Origin: Roseateles_B sp051857535
GTDB lineage: Bacteria > Pseudomonadota > Gammaproteobacteria > Burkholderiales > Burkholderiaceae_C
DNA: 64,000 nucleotides
NCBI RefSeq assembly: GCF_051857535.1
Contig: NZ_JBPZGY010000010.1
Coordinates: 62,001 to 126,000 of the forward strand
Direction of reading: 5' to 3'
The stretch's first letter is position 1; each line of letters begins with the position of its first letter. The position numbers and the translations under genes were made by a program. Below are positions 8,269-17,863 of this stretch, piece after piece. A model generated the notes under the pieces. It saw only the letters and a program-made list of their open reading frames with translations, did not search any database and was not told the DNA's origin.

Positions 8269-9285
8269 ATGAGCGCTGCCCCCGCCCCCTGGCTGAGCCT
8301 TCTGGTGCCGGTCTACAACGTCGCCGAATGGCTCCCTGCCTGCCTGGACTCCATTGGCAGCCAGGACCTGAGCGGCGTCCAGCTGCTGCTGATGGACGAC
8401 AGCGCCACCGACGCCTCGCCGGCCCTGGCGCAGGACTGGCTGCAGCGCCATCCCGAGCTGGACGCCCGTCTGCTGCGCCATGAACACAACCAGGGCCTCA
8501 GCGCTGCACGCAACCATCTCCTGGAGGCCGCGCGGGGCGACTACGTCTGGTTCCTGGACTCCGACGACGTGCTCACCCCCGGCGCCATCGCCTCGCTCCG
8601 GCGAACGCTCGACCGCCAGCTGGTGGATCTGGTGCTGTGCGACTTCGCCTATTTGCGCGCGCGGCCCAAGCTGAAGCACCGCCTGCGCGGCGAGCAGCAC
8701 GTCCGCACCTTCGCCGGGCCCTCGAACTCACCTCTCACTGACACCCCTGGCCTGCTGACCGGCCTGCTTGAGCTGGGCTATCTGCACAGCTGGAGCAAGG
8801 TCGCCCGCCGCTCACTTTGGAGCGACGACCTGCGCTTCCCCGTCGGCCATACCTTCGAGGACATGGCAACCACGCCGGACCTCGCGATGCGCGCCCTCAG
8901 CTATATCCATGTGCCGGAAGTCTGGATCGGCTATCGGCAGCGCGCCGGCAGCATCCTGGCAGGCGCCTCGCTGAACAAGACCGATGACATGATGCGGGCG
9001 CTGCATGACCTGCCGCAGCGGCTGCACCCTTACAGCGAGTTGGAGGCCGGCGTGCGCTTCGCCGCCTCCCATTTCGCGGCACGCAGTTTCATCGGCGCCG
9101 TCCGTTTTGCGAACCGCCAGAGCGATGCCGTGCGGATGGGGCACTACCGCCAGGCCTTCCTCGCCGCGCTGTGCATGCCCCTGGATGAACTGATGGCCCA
9201 GTACCTGTGGCGTGGATGGTGGTGGCGGGCGCTGCGTCTACGTCACTGGCTGGGGCGCAGCGCAGCGACGCCAATGCCCGGCTGA
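8269..9285 (+). CDS. Family 2 glycosyltransferase
   Basis: The 338-residue protein has a clear GT2 fold: SLLVPVYNVAEWLPACLDSI at the start, LLLMDDSATD (nucleotide-binding Asp pair), NQGLSAARN, and the metal-binding FLDSDDVL. About 7 nt separate it from the upstream glycosyltransferase, so it is the last gene of the lapA-lapB-GT run. It probably transfers a sugar to LPS core or a related glycan in the cytoplasm. It converges on the - strand GT4 gene, with a 70-nt gap that holds only a short GGGCC/GGCCC inverted repeat. Confidence 0.85.
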   Translation: MSAAPAPWLSLLVPVYNVAEWLPACLDSIGSQDLSGVQLLLMDDSATDASPALAQDWLQRHPELDARLLRHEHNQGLSAARNHLLEAARGDYVWFLDSDDVLTPGAIASLRRTLDRQLVDLVLCDFAYLRARPKLKHRLRGEQHVRTFAGPSNSPLTDTPGLLTGLLELGYLHSWSKVARRSLWSDDLRFPVGHTFEDMATTPDLAMRALSYIHVPEVWIGYRQRAGSILAGASLNKTDDMMRALHDLPQRLHPYSELEAGVRFAASHFAARSFIGAVRFANRQSDAVRMGHYRQAFLAALCMPLDELMAQYLWRGWWWRALRLRHWLGRSAATPMPG

Positions 9286-9355
9286 CGAGCCCCGGAGCCC
9301 TTGATGGGCCAGGAGGCCCCCTGTAAACGGCCCGCAGCCGCGGCCCGCTGAGCCT

Positions 9356-10498
9356 TCAGATCGAGGCCAGCAGCGCCTGGTAGCGCAGGCGCATCAGGTC
9401 CAGGCCATGAGCCTGCAAGGCCTGCTTGCGGGCCGCCTCGGAGAGCTGCTGGCCGAGACCGGGCTCGCTGAACACGCGTTCCAGCGCCATGGCCAGCGAA
9501 GCCGGGTCGGACTCCGGCACCAGCAGGCCCGTGCGCCCGTGCTCGATCACGCCCTCCACGCCGGGCACGTCCGACGCAATGCAGGCACAGCCCGCCGCCA
9601 TGGCCTCTACCAAGGCCAGTGGCATGCCCTCCCAGTGCGTGGACAGCACGAAGACTGCGGAATTCATCAGCAGCTTGGGCATCTCGGCATGGTGGCCCAG
9701 GAACTGCACCTGCTTCTGCAGGCCCATGCGATGCACCTCAGCCTCGCAATCCTTGCGGTAGCTGTCCTTGCCCGCACCAGCCAGCAGCAGGGGCAGCTTG
9801 AGCCCGCGCTGGTTGAGGATGGCCAGCGCGCGGATCAGGGTCTTCTGGTCCTTCTGGCGGGCGAAGCGGGCCGACATGACGATGCAGGCCTGCCGCTCCG
9901 CGAAGCCGCGGATCTTCGCCTCGGGGAATTTGGAGAGATCAATGCCGTTGGGAATGGCATAGCTGCGATCCTCCGGGAAGCCCAGCTCCACCAGGCGCCG
10001 CCGCACGCCTTCCGACACGCCAATGAAGCGCGCCGTGTGCTTGGCCAACCAGCGGGATTGCATCAGGCGCCAGCGGCTGTAGCGCTCACGGGTGTTGTGC
10101 TCCACATGCACCAGCGTAGGCACGCCGGCCAGCCAGCCAGCCAGCCGGCCCCAGATGTGGTCGCTGAAGCCATGGGCCACCAGCACGTCCGGTTTCAACT
10201 GCTTGCAAAGCCGATAAAGTGACCAGACCGTCAGCAAATGAGACCAGCCTGGCACCACATGGACATCCAGCCCCCGGTCCTGCAGATCCTGCAGGCGGTG
10301 GGCATCGGTGTTGCGTTTGCGGCGCAGCACCAGCACGGCTCGCATGCCACTGCCAGGTGACTTGGCGGCATTGCAAAGATCGACGGCAACCTGCGTCGCC
10401 CCCGAGAAGCCGCCAGTGACGAAGTGCATCACCACCTGCCCCTGGATGGGCAGGGACCGGGTGAAGGGCTTGGATGGGGAGATGGAAGCATCCGACAT
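9356..10498 (-). CDS. Family 4 glycosyltransferase
   Basis: The 380-residue protein is a GT-B retaining glycosyltransferase. The N-terminal domain carries HFVTGGFSGATQVAVDLC. The C-terminal domain carries NGIDLSKFPE, ARFARQKDQKTLIRALA and STHWEGMPLALVEAMAAG with the EG...E nucleotide-sugar motif, then GRTGLLVPESDP. ATG 10498 starts the homologous region; the frame extends upstream without another good start. It is divergent from the msbA-type gene, with 64 nt between them. A role in LPS core or surface glycan synthesis is inferred from neighbours only. Confidence 0.85.
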   Translation of the reverse strand: MSDASISPSKPFTRSLPIQGQVVMHFVTGGFSGATQVAVDLCNAAKSPGSGMRAVLVLRRKRNTDAHRLQDLQDRGLDVHVVPGWSHLLTVWSLYRLCKQLKPDVLVAHGFSDHIWGRLAGWLAGVPTLVHVEHNTRERYSRWRLMQSRWLAKHTARFIGVSEGVRRRLVELGFPEDRSYAIPNGIDLSKFPEAKIRGFAERQACIVMSARFARQKDQKTLIRALAILNQRGLKLPLLLAGAGKDSYRKDCEAEVHRMGLQKQVQFLGHHAEMPKLLMNSAVFVLSTHWEGMPLALVEAMAAGCACIASDVPGVEGVIEHGRTGLLVPESDPASLAMALERVFSEPGLGQQLSEAARKQALQAHGLDLMRLRYQALLASI

Positions 10499-10504
10499 GC
10501 GAAC

Positions 10505-10510
10505 AGTATA
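10505..10510 (-). promoter_or_regulatory. -10-like box abutting the GT4 start
   Basis: On the - strand TATACT lies 6 nt before the ATG at 10498, with no Shine-Dalgarno sequence. That geometry fits a leaderless transcript. I found no good -35 box at 17 bp. Confidence 0.35.
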
Positions 10511-10562
10511 GGCAGGGGCGTCAAGCGGAATCGATCGGTATTCGCAGCGACAATGCAAGCAC

Positions 10563-12377
10563 ATGCAAGCAAGCCCGCCCTCAGACCCCCAAGCCTCAGA
10601 CCCCCAAGCCTTGGACGCGCAGCCCCTGGCGTCCCCGCCCCTGCCGGCGGTCACGTCAACGCCGGGCCTGCGCCAGACCGCACGCCGGCTGCTGCCCTTC
10701 TTCTGGCCCCAGCGCTGGGGCCTGGTCTTCACCATGGTGGCGTATCTCGGGGCCGCCGCCACCGAACCGATGATCCCGGCCTTGATCCAGAAGGTCTTCG
10801 GGGAAGGATTCCGCGCCGATGCCTTTGCCGTTTGGTGGGTGCCCGTGGTGCTGATCGGCCTGTTCGTGCTGCGCGGGGTCTTCAGCTTCCTGGGCCAATA
10901 CCTGCTCAACTGGACCAGCTCGCGCACCGTGATGCGCCTGCGCCTGGCCCTGGTGGATGCCCTGCTGCAGGCCGATGCAGCCGTCTACACCAGCTTGCAG
11001 CCGGGTGTGGCCGTGTCCAAGGCCGTCAATGATCCGCAGCAGATCATGGAGCGGCTCTCCACCAGCGTGATCACCCTGCTGCGTGATGGCCTGCCGGCCC
11101 TGGCCATGCTGGGCTACCTCTTCTACCTGAACTGGCAGCTGACCCTTCTCTCCATGGTGACCACGCCGGTGATGGGTTTGGTGGTGAGCAAGGTCAACAA
11201 GCGGGTGCGCGCCATGGGCAGCGCGGCCTACGACGCACAGCTGAGCCTGGTCGGCAAGGTCGAGGACATCAGCCGCGCCTGGCGCGTGGTGCGCAGCTTC
11301 GATGCCGCCGAGCACGAGCGCCAGCGCTTCGAGCAGTTGGCCCGCGAGGCCCAGCGCGCGGCACTCAAGACGGCGGCAGCCAATGCCTCGGCCCAGCCGC
11401 TGTCGCAATTCGTGGCCAGCATCGGGCTCTCGGTCATCGTCAGCCTGGCCTTGCTGCAGGCCCGCGGCGCGCACACGGGCGTGGGCGAGTTCAGCGCCTT
11501 CATCACCGCCCTGTTGCTGCTGACCTCGCGGCTGCGCCATCTCACGGAAGTCAGCCAGCCCATCATCAACGGCCTGGTGGTGGCTCAGGGCTGCCTGCAG
11601 CTGTTGGACACGCCTCGCGAGCTGGACAGCGGCAGCGCGACCTTCGAGCATTGCCAGGGCGAGCTTCGCCTGGAAGCCGTCACCCTGCGCTACCCCAATG
11701 CCGACAAGCCGGCCCTGGATGCACTGGAGCTCCACATCCCCAGCGGCCGGACCACGGCCCTGGTGGGATCCTCCGGTGCGGGCAAGAGTTCGGTGATTCA
11801 GCTGCTGCTGGGCTTTGCCCGGCCGCAGGGCGGTCGCATCCTGCTGGATGGCGGGGACATCGCCGTGCACACCCGCGCCAGCCTGCGACGGCAGTTTGCG
11901 GTGGTATCGCAGGACATCGTGCTCTTCGACGGCAGCATCGCCGACAACATCGCCTATGCCCAGTCCCGCGACGACGCCCGCCTGGAGCAGGTGCTGCGCG
12001 CAGCGCACCTGTGGGACTTCGTCAGCCAGCAGCCGCAAGGCCTGGACAGCCCGGTGGGGGCCAACGGCAGCCTGCTCTCCGGCGGCCAGCGACAGCGCCT
12101 GGCCATCGCCCGGGCCCTGTACAAGGAAGCGCCGATCTGGGTCTTCGACGAAGCCACCTCGGCCCTGGACACCGAGAGCGAACGTGCCGTGCAGCAGGCC
12201 CTGGAGCAGTGGCAGGGCAAGAAGACGCTCATCGTGATCGCCCACCGCCTCTCCACCATCCGCCATGCCGACTGCATCCATGTGATGAGCCAGGGCCGCG
12301 TGATCGAGAGCGGCACGCACGAGGCCTTGCTGGCCCGGGAAGGCGTTTATGCCGGCATGGTGCGCGCCCAGCACTGA
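10563..12377 (+). CDS. msbA: MsbA-type lipid A / lipid flippase, ABC exporter with fused ATPase
   Basis: This 604-residue half-transporter has a six-helix membrane domain (about residues 45-330) and a C-terminal ATPase. The ATPase has Walker A GSSGAGKSS, signature LSGGQRQRLAIARAL, Walker B VFDEATSALD and the switch histidine in IAHRLSTIRHAD. Length and layout match MsbA, which flips lipid A-core across the inner membrane as a homodimer. The LPS-assembly neighbourhood (lapB, glycosyltransferases) supports that role, but a general lipid or drug exporter cannot be excluded. The N-terminus has a Pro/Ala-rich extension of about 35 residues containing a duplicated SDPQA, encoded by a 15-bp direct repeat near 10578-10610, so the true start could be slightly later. 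Confidence 0.78.
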   Translation: MQASPPSDPQASDPQALDAQPLASPPLPAVTSTPGLRQTARRLLPFFWPQRWGLVFTMVAYLGAAATEPMIPALIQKVFGEGFRADAFAVWWVPVVLIGLFVLRGVFSFLGQYLLNWTSSRTVMRLRLALVDALLQADAAVYTSLQPGVAVSKAVNDPQQIMERLSTSVITLLRDGLPALAMLGYLFYLNWQLTLLSMVTTPVMGLVVSKVNKRVRAMGSAAYDAQLSLVGKVEDISRAWRVVRSFDAAEHERQRFEQLAREAQRAALKTAAANASAQPLSQFVASIGLSVIVSLALLQARGAHTGVGEFSAFITALLLLTSRLRHLTEVSQPIINGLVVAQGCLQLLDTPRELDSGSATFEHCQGELRLEAVTLRYPNADKPALDALELHIPSGRTTALVGSSGAGKSSVIQLLLGFARPQGGRILLDGGDIAVHTRASLRRQFAVVSQDIVLFDGSIADNIAYAQSRDDARLEQVLRAAHLWDFVSQQPQGLDSPVGANGSLLSGGQRQRLAIARALYKEAPIWVFDEATSALDTESERAVQQALEQWQGKKTLIVIAHRLSTIRHADCIHVMSQGRVIESGTHEALLAREGVYAGMVRAQH

Positions 12378-12732
12378 GCGACCGGGCAGAGTCCGGCGTC
12401 GGCTCCTGGGCGCCGGAGCTGGACTGGCTCTGTGCGTGGCCTGGACTGCAGCGGGCGGGCAAGACCTGACCCCAACACCGCTCGATCTGAACCGGGCCAG
12501 CCGTGCCGAGCTGGAGTCCCTGCCCGGCCTGGGCCCTTCCCTGGTAGGGCGGATGCTGGCCGCCCGTGAGCAGGCCCCCTTCCAGGACTGGCAAGACCTG
12601 GCACGGCGCGTGAAGGGCATGGGGCCCAGGATGATGGACCGCCTGTCGGCGGCAGGTCTGCGTATCCAGGGGCAGGCGTTGGGGCTCGCCGCGCAGGACC
12701 GACTCAGGCCAGCGTCGTCGCCCCGGCCTTGA
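12349..12732 (+). CDS. ComEA-like helix-hairpin-helix protein, exported
   Basis: This small protein (127 residues from ATG 12349) has a hydrophobic export segment (RRRLLGAGAGLALCVAWTAAGG). It is followed by LDLNRASRAELESLPGLGPSLVGRMLAAR, the helix-hairpin-helix pair of ComEA-type DNA-binding proteins, then a second hairpin (RRVKGMGPRMMDRL). Such proteins bind DNA in the periplasm during natural uptake; whether this one does is not shown. The start overlaps the exporter gene by 29 nt and the 3' end overlaps the convergent patatin gene by 29 nt. No better start codon is visible after 12349, but the first ten residues are unlike a signal peptide, so the start is uncertain. Confidence 0.65.
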   Translation: MPAWCAPSTERPGRVRRRLLGAGAGLALCVAWTAAGGQDLTPTPLDLNRASRAELESLPGLGPSLVGRMLAAREQAPFQDWQDLARRVKGMGPRMMDRLSAAGLRIQGQALGLAAQDRLRPASSPRP

Positions 12733-13981
12733 CGGGCGGCTCGCGCTCGCCGCGGCGCATTCTCGCCGGATCGGGCCGACTACCGTGCGCCGGCCAGCCG
12801 AAGAAACGCAGCACATCGCCACGCCTCGCCAGCGTGTCTGCCATGCCCAGGTTGATCAGGTCCATGGTGAAGGACGGCTCGAAGAGCAGGTAGCTGGTCA
12901 GTGCCGAGCCGGTCGCGCCCTTGCCCTCGCCGGACACGCCCACGCTGCGCAGCATGGCGCGGATGGGCGGCGGCAGGCTGCCCTGGTGCTCGGCCGCGAG
13001 GTCGTCAAGACGACGGCTGGGCGCGATCACCAGCACGTCGATGGGGCGAAGCGGCGTACCCTCGCGCGCGGCGGGCGGCAGCAGGGACAGGGTCTTGTTG
13101 ATGCGCTGCAGCCGCTCCACATCCACCGCCAGGGCGTCCAGAAAGATGTTGGACAGCGCATGCCCCGCAATCTGTGCCATGGACGGGTGACCTTCCACCA
13201 ACGTCACCCGACGGCCCGGCGGCTCGTGCATGCGGCCCGCACCGATGACCAGCACGCGCTCGGCGCCCAGATGCACCGCTGGCGAGACCGGCGCGCTCTG
13301 GCGCATGGAGCCGTCGCCGAACCATTCCAACTGGCCGTCGAGTTCCAACTGCTGAGCCGGGAAGATGAAGGGAATGGCCGAGGAGGCCAGCAGGTGCTCG
13401 ATGCCCAGCTTGGCGCGCACGGCGATGCGCTGCGAGCGCAGCCAGGGTTGGTAGGGCTTGTGGGTCTGGTAGAAGGTGACGTGCTGGCCCGATGTGTAGC
13501 TGGAGCCGCTGATGGCCAGGGCTTCGAGGTGCTCGCTGTCCAGCATGGCATCCAGCCGGTCGAAGCGGATCCAGCGCTGCAGCAGGTGGGACAGCGGGTC
13601 GTTGTCCAGCAGGCTGCGCGGCTTGCTGCGGCGCCAGCGGGCCAGGGCCCAGCCCAGGCTCATCATGGTCATCCAGCGTGCGCCGGTGCGGATCACGCCC
13701 AGCGAGTCGGCCGCGTAGACCTGCTCCACATGGATGTTGCGCCAGATGTGGACGAGGCCATCGACGGCCGCATCGAACTCATCGGCCTGGCAGGCCAGCG
13801 TGGCCGCATTGATGGCACCGGCCGAGGTGCCAGCGATGACCGGAAAAGGGTTGGGGCCCTGCACGCCCGCGTCGCGCCGCAGCTGCGCGATCGCGGCCAG
13901 CACTCCGACCTGATAGGCCGCACGCGCACCGCCCCCGGTGAGGATGAGCCCGGTGCAGGGCATGTGGGCAGTCGCGCTCAA
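12704..13981 (-). CDS. Patatin-like phospholipase
   Basis: The protein has the patatin oxyanion loop GGGARAAYQVGVL, the nucleophile elbow GTSAG and a downstream GDGSM with the dyad aspartate. It should hydrolyse acyl esters of phospholipids or similar lipids with a Ser-Asp dyad. A TTG at 13981 is proposed as the start because a strong GGAGGTG lies 5 nt upstream, giving 425 residues. The ATG at 13963 (MPCTGLILTGGG) has no ribosome site and a GTG at 14017 also lacks one. The last 29 nt overlap the convergent ComEA-like gene. No signal peptide is evident, so a cytoplasmic or inner-face role is likely. Physiological substrate unknown. Confidence 0.87.
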   Translation of the reverse strand: MSATAHMPCTGLILTGGGARAAYQVGVLAAIAQLRRDAGVQGPNPFPVIAGTSAGAINAATLACQADEFDAAVDGLVHIWRNIHVEQVYAADSLGVIRTGARWMTMMSLGWALARWRRSKPRSLLDNDPLSHLLQRWIRFDRLDAMLDSEHLEALAISGSSYTSGQHVTFYQTHKPYQPWLRSQRIAVRAKLGIEHLLASSAIPFIFPAQQLELDGQLEWFGDGSMRQSAPVSPAVHLGAERVLVIGAGRMHEPPGRRVTLVEGHPSMAQIAGHALSNIFLDALAVDVERLQRINKTLSLLPPAAREGTPLRPIDVLVIAPSRRLDDLAAEHQGSLPPPIRAMLRSVGVSGEGKGATGSALTSYLLFEPSFTMDLINLGMADTLARRGDVLRFFGWPAHGSRPDPARMRRGEREPPVKAGATTLA

Positions 13982-13986
13982 GAAAG

Positions 13987-13993
13987 CACCTCC
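13987..13993 (-). promoter_or_regulatory. Shine-Dalgarno site selecting a TTG start for patatin
   Basis: GGAGGTG on the - strand sits 5 nt before the TTG at 13981, which is in frame with the patatin domain. Neither the ATG at 13963 nor the GTG at 14017 has such a site, so TTG is the best-supported start. Confidence 0.6.
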
Positions 13994-14183
13994 GCGAGGC
14001 GGGTCCGCAAAAGACACGCCGGGAATACGCCCGGCGCCCCTGCTAAGCCGATCATCGCAGCAAGCCTGCCCGGCTCGGCGAAAAAGAATACCGCGGAATA
14101 CCCCCAGTCCCGGGGACAGTGGCCTGCGGGCCTCCAGACCTGCGTATCAGTTCAGCGGCAGCCCCCGCTGCGCGCTGAAGGCC

Positions 14184-17100
14184 TCACTCGTAGCTGATCT
14201 GCGCGGGTTCCCCCTTGGGCCCGGCAAACTTCGCAAGGGCCTCGTCGCAAGGCCAGAACTTGCCGGCATCGCCCAGTTCCAGCTCCGCCACCGCGCCTTC
14301 GCGCTGCAGACTCAGGCGCAGGCTCAGCCCGTGCGTGAGCCTGCCCTGCTCCGTCTCGACCACCTTGGGGGGCCAGGTCTTGACCACCTCCTGCACCGGC
14401 GGCACCGCACCGTTCACCGCCAGGCGAAGGAACTTGCCGAAGCGGGCGCGGGCGCCGGCCAGGTCCCAGACGGCCTGGATGTTCATGCGCAGGCCGCCGG
14501 AGAAACGGTCGTTCTGGACCTTGCCGGAAACGATGATGAGCTCGTCATCGGCCAGGATGCCCTTGGCACTGTTGATCAGCTCCTCGTTGGCCACGGACTC
14601 GATCACATCGGTCTTGTCGTCCAGCTTGAAGATGGCGACCTTGCCACGGTTGCCGTTGATGATGCGCATGTCGGACACGATGCCCGCCACCAGCACCGGC
14701 TCGCGGCTGTCCTGCAGGTCGGCGATGCGCCGGCGCACCATGCGGCGCACTTCCTCGCCGGACTGGTCGAAGAGATGGCCGGAGAGGTAGTAGCCGATGG
14801 CCGTCTTCTCCAGGCTCAGCTTCTCCTTGATGCTCCAGGGGGGCACGTTGACCAGGTCCGGCTCGGCGGTGGAAGAGCCGTGGGTGTCGTCGAAGTCGAA
14901 GAGCCCGCCCTGGTCGGCATTGGCTGCCAGGTTCTCGCCATAGGTGTAGCCCAGGGCCACGCTGGCCAGCAGGCGGGCGCGGTCGGCCTCCAGGGTGTCG
15001 AAGGCACCGGCCTTGATCAGGGCCTCCACCACGCGCTTGTTGACGGCCTTGCGGTCCACGCGGGCGCAGAAGTCGAAGAAGCTCTTGAAGGGACCGCCTT
15101 CCTTGCGCGCACGCAGGATGGCCTCGATGGCGCCCTGACCCGTGCCCTTGACGGCGCCGAGGCCGTAGTTGACGAGCTTGTCGTGGATGGGCTCGAAGCG
15201 GTAGACGCCGCGGTTGACACAGGGCGGCTGGAACTCGATGCCGAACAGCTTGGCGTCCTCCAGCAGGACCTTGAGCTTGTCGGTGTCGTCCATTTCAATG
15301 GTCATGTTCGCGGCGAAGAACTCCGCCGTGAAATGCACCTTGAGCCAGCCCGTGTGATAGGCCAGCAGGGAGTAGGCGGCCGCGTGCGACTTGTTGAAGC
15401 CGTAGCCTGCGAACTTCTCCATCAGGTCGAAGACTTCGTCGGCCTTGACCTGGTCGATGCCCTTCTCCGCCGCGCCCTTTCGGAACAGGTCGCGGTGCAT
15501 GGCCATTTCCTCGGCCTTCTTCTTGCCCATGGCCCGGCGCAGCATGTCGGCGCCGCCGAGGCTGTAACCGCCCAGCACCTGGGCCGTCTGCATCACCTGT
15601 TCCTGGTAGACCATGATGCCGTAGGTCTCGGCCAGCACGGGCTCGGTCAGCGGGTGCGGGTACTCCACCGTTTCCTTGCCGTGCTTGCGCGCGACGAAGG
15701 TGGGGATCAGGTCCATGGGGCCCGGGCGATACAGCGCGTTCAGGGCAATGAGGTCTTCCAGGCGGGAGGGCTTGGCGTCTCGCAGCATGCCCTGCATGCC
15801 GCGGGATTCAAACTGGAACACCGATTCCGTGAGGCCATCGGAGAACAGCTTGTAGACCTTCTTGTCGTCCAGCGGGATGGTCTCGAAGGCGAAGTCCTTC
15901 TGGTCCGGGTGCCGGGCCACGATGAACTCCTTGGCCAGCTCCAGGATGGTCAGCGTGGCCAGGCCCAAAAAGTCGAACTTCACCAGGCCAATGGCCTCGA
16001 CGTCGTCCTTGTCGTACATGCTCACCGCGCTCGTGGAGCCCGGCTGCTGGTACATGGGGCAGAAGTCGGTGATCTTGCCCGGGGCGATCAGCACGCCCCC
16101 GGCATGCATGCCGATGTTGCGCACCATGCCCTCGACGCGCGCTGCGAGCTTCAGCAGCTCGGCCACTTCCTCTTCCTGCTGCTCGCGCTCCTCGATCTCC
16201 GGCGCCTCGTGGCGGGCGTAGATGACCTTGGACTTCTCGGGGTCGAAGTCCGGCGGAATCTTGGCCAGCGTCACCGTCTTGCCCGGCGGAGCGGGGATCA
16301 GCTTGGCGATGGAGTCCACGTGGCCGAAGCCCATGCCCAGCACCCGGCCGATGTCGCGCAGCGCGGCCTTGGCGGCCATGGTGCCGAAGGTAGCAATTTG
16401 GCTCACCGCGGGACGGCCGTACTTGTCCTTGACGTACTCGATGACGCGGTCGCGGTTGCCCTGGCAGAAGTCGATGTCAAAGTCAGGCATCGAGACCCGC
16501 TCGGGGTTCAGGAAGCGCTCGAACAGCAGGTTGTACTGCAGCGGGTCGAGGTCGGTGATCAGCAGCACGTAGGCGACGAGCGAGCCGGCACCCGAGCCCC
16601 GGCCTGGGCCCACGGGGCAGCCGTTCTGCTTGGCCCAGCGGATGAAGTCACCCACGATGAGGAAGTAGCCCGGGAAGCCCATCTTGATGATGGTCTCCAG
16701 CTCGAACTCCAGGCGCTCGACATAGCGCGGGCGCTGGGCCTCGCGCTTGGCCTCGTCCGGAAAGAGCTGCTTCAGGCGCGCATCCAGGCCTTCGTAGCTG
16801 AGTTCCCGGAAGTAGCGGTCCATGGGCATGGGCTGGCCATCGTCCAGGATGGGCGTGGGGAAGTTGGGCAGCTGCGGCTTGCCCAGCACCAGGGACAGGC
16901 TGCAGCGGCGGGCGATCTCCACGGTATTGGCCAGGGCCGTGGGGATGTCGGCGAAGAGCGCCTCCATGTCGGCCTGCGGACGGAAGTACTGGCCCGGCAG
17001 GAAGCGCTTGACGCGCTTGGGGTTGGCCAGGGTCTCACCGTCGGCGATGCAGACGCGGGCCTCGTGGGCGTCGTAGTCCTCCTCGGTCAGGAACTGCACC

Positions 17101-17693
17101 GGGTGAGTGGCCACCACGGGCAGGCCCAGCTCGGCGGCCAAGGGCACGGAGGCCGCCACCACGGCTTCCTGGCCCGGCAGGCCGGCGCGCTGCAACTCCA
17201 GGTAGAAGCGGTTCGGGTAGATGGCGGAGAGCTTGCCGGCCCAGTCTCGCGCCCGGGCCTGGTCACCGACCAAAAGCGCCTGCCCAATGGCACCCATCTG
17301 TGCGCCGGAGAGACAGATCAGGCCCTCATTGAGCTCCTGCATCCACTCCGGCTTCAGGCAGGCCTGGGTGCGCTGCACGCCCTGGATCCAGGCCCGCGAC
17401 AGCAACTCGGACAGGTTCAGGTAGCCCTTCTTGTTCTGCACCAGCAGCAGCAGGCGGTGCGGCGGCTTGTCAGCCACTTCGGCCTCGACCCAGCAGTCCG
17501 CGCCCAGGATGGGCTTGACACCCTTCTTGCGGCAGGCGTTGTAGTGCTTGACCGCACCGAACATATTGGCGAGGTCGGTGACGGCCAGGGCCACCTGGCC
17601 ATCCTTGGCAGCGGCGGCGGCGGCATCGTCGATCAGCAGGGTGCCATCGACGACGGAGAACTCGGTGTGGGTGCGCAGGTGAACAAAAGCCAT
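14184..17693 (-). CDS. dnaE: DNA polymerase III subunit alpha
   Basis: The 1169-residue replicative polymerase opens with MAFVHLRTHTEFSVVDG, the PHP domain. The catalytic palm follows with PDFDIDFCQ, whose aspartates bind the metals, plus GPGRGSGAGSL and FNKSHAAAYSLLAYHT. The C-terminal region holds the tandem HhH/OB domains (ILVAGIVSDMRI-type strand). Length matches betaproteobacterial DnaE1. ATG 17693 is chosen as the conserved N-terminus; 22 further in-frame codons upstream look non-coding. The gene stands alone, divergent from the VOC gene. A 1255-codon frame lies antisense to it but is a composition shadow. Confidence 0.97.
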   Translation of the reverse strand: MAFVHLRTHTEFSVVDGTLLIDDAAAAAAKDGQVALAVTDLANMFGAVKHYNACRKKGVKPILGADCWVEAEVADKPPHRLLLLVQNKKGYLNLSELLSRAWIQGVQRTQACLKPEWMQELNEGLICLSGAQMGAIGQALLVGDQARARDWAGKLSAIYPNRFYLELQRAGLPGQEAVVAASVPLAAELGLPVVATHPVQFLTEEDYDAHEARVCIADGETLANPKRVKRFLPGQYFRPQADMEALFADIPTALANTVEIARRCSLSLVLGKPQLPNFPTPILDDGQPMPMDRYFRELSYEGLDARLKQLFPDEAKREAQRPRYVERLEFELETIIKMGFPGYFLIVGDFIRWAKQNGCPVGPGRGSGAGSLVAYVLLITDLDPLQYNLLFERFLNPERVSMPDFDIDFCQGNRDRVIEYVKDKYGRPAVSQIATFGTMAAKAALRDIGRVLGMGFGHVDSIAKLIPAPPGKTVTLAKIPPDFDPEKSKVIYARHEAPEIEEREQQEEEVAELLKLAARVEGMVRNIGMHAGGVLIAPGKITDFCPMYQQPGSTSAVSMYDKDDVEAIGLVKFDFLGLATLTILELAKEFIVARHPDQKDFAFETIPLDDKKVYKLFSDGLTESVFQFESRGMQGMLRDAKPSRLEDLIALNALYRPGPMDLIPTFVARKHGKETVEYPHPLTEPVLAETYGIMVYQEQVMQTAQVLGGYSLGGADMLRRAMGKKKAEEMAMHRDLFRKGAAEKGIDQVKADEVFDLMEKFAGYGFNKSHAAAYSLLAYHTGWLKVHFTAEFFAANMTIEMDDTDKLKVLLEDAKLFGIEFQPPCVNRGVYRFEPIHDKLVNYGLGAVKGTGQGAIEAILRARKEGGPFKSFFDFCARVDRKAVNKRVVEALIKAGAFDTLEADRARLLASVALGYTYGENLAANADQGGLFDFDDTHGSSTAEPDLVNVPPWSIKEKLSLEKTAIGYYLSGHLFDQSGEEVRRMVRRRIADLQDSREPVLVAGIVSDMRIINGNRGKVAIFKLDDKTDVIESVANEELINSAKGILADDELIIVSGKVQNDRFSGGLRMNIQAVWDLAGARARFGKFLRLAVNGAVPPVQEVVKTWPPKVVETEQGRLTHGLSLRLSLQREGAVAELELGDAGKFWPCDEALAKFAGPKGEPAQISYE

Positions 17694-17698
17694 GCCGG

Positions 17699-17704
17699 AT
17701 TGTA
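17699..17704 (-). promoter_or_regulatory. -10-like box abutting the dnaE start
   Basis: TACAAT on the - strand lies 5 nt before the dnaE ATG, with no Shine-Dalgarno sequence. This suggests a very short or absent leader. No clear -35 is present at the expected distance. Confidence 0.35.
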
Positions 17705-17863
17705 GAGAGCCGCGCGAGCCGCCCGGGCGCATACGACCCGCCCGCAAGACTGCTGACAAATGCTGTCACCAGCGCCACCTAGCATGGCGGCAGCTCCAAC
17801 GAGGGAGCCCCAACCACCCGGCGACGCCGTCATTGAGCAACGCCACACACCCAGGAAAATTGC

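Noticed and set aside
13938..17705. A 1255-codon open frame on the + strand antisense to dnaE
   Set aside because: It lies wholly over dnaE with His/Gly/Val/Leu-rich, domain-free sequence. It is a by-product of GC-rich codon bias.
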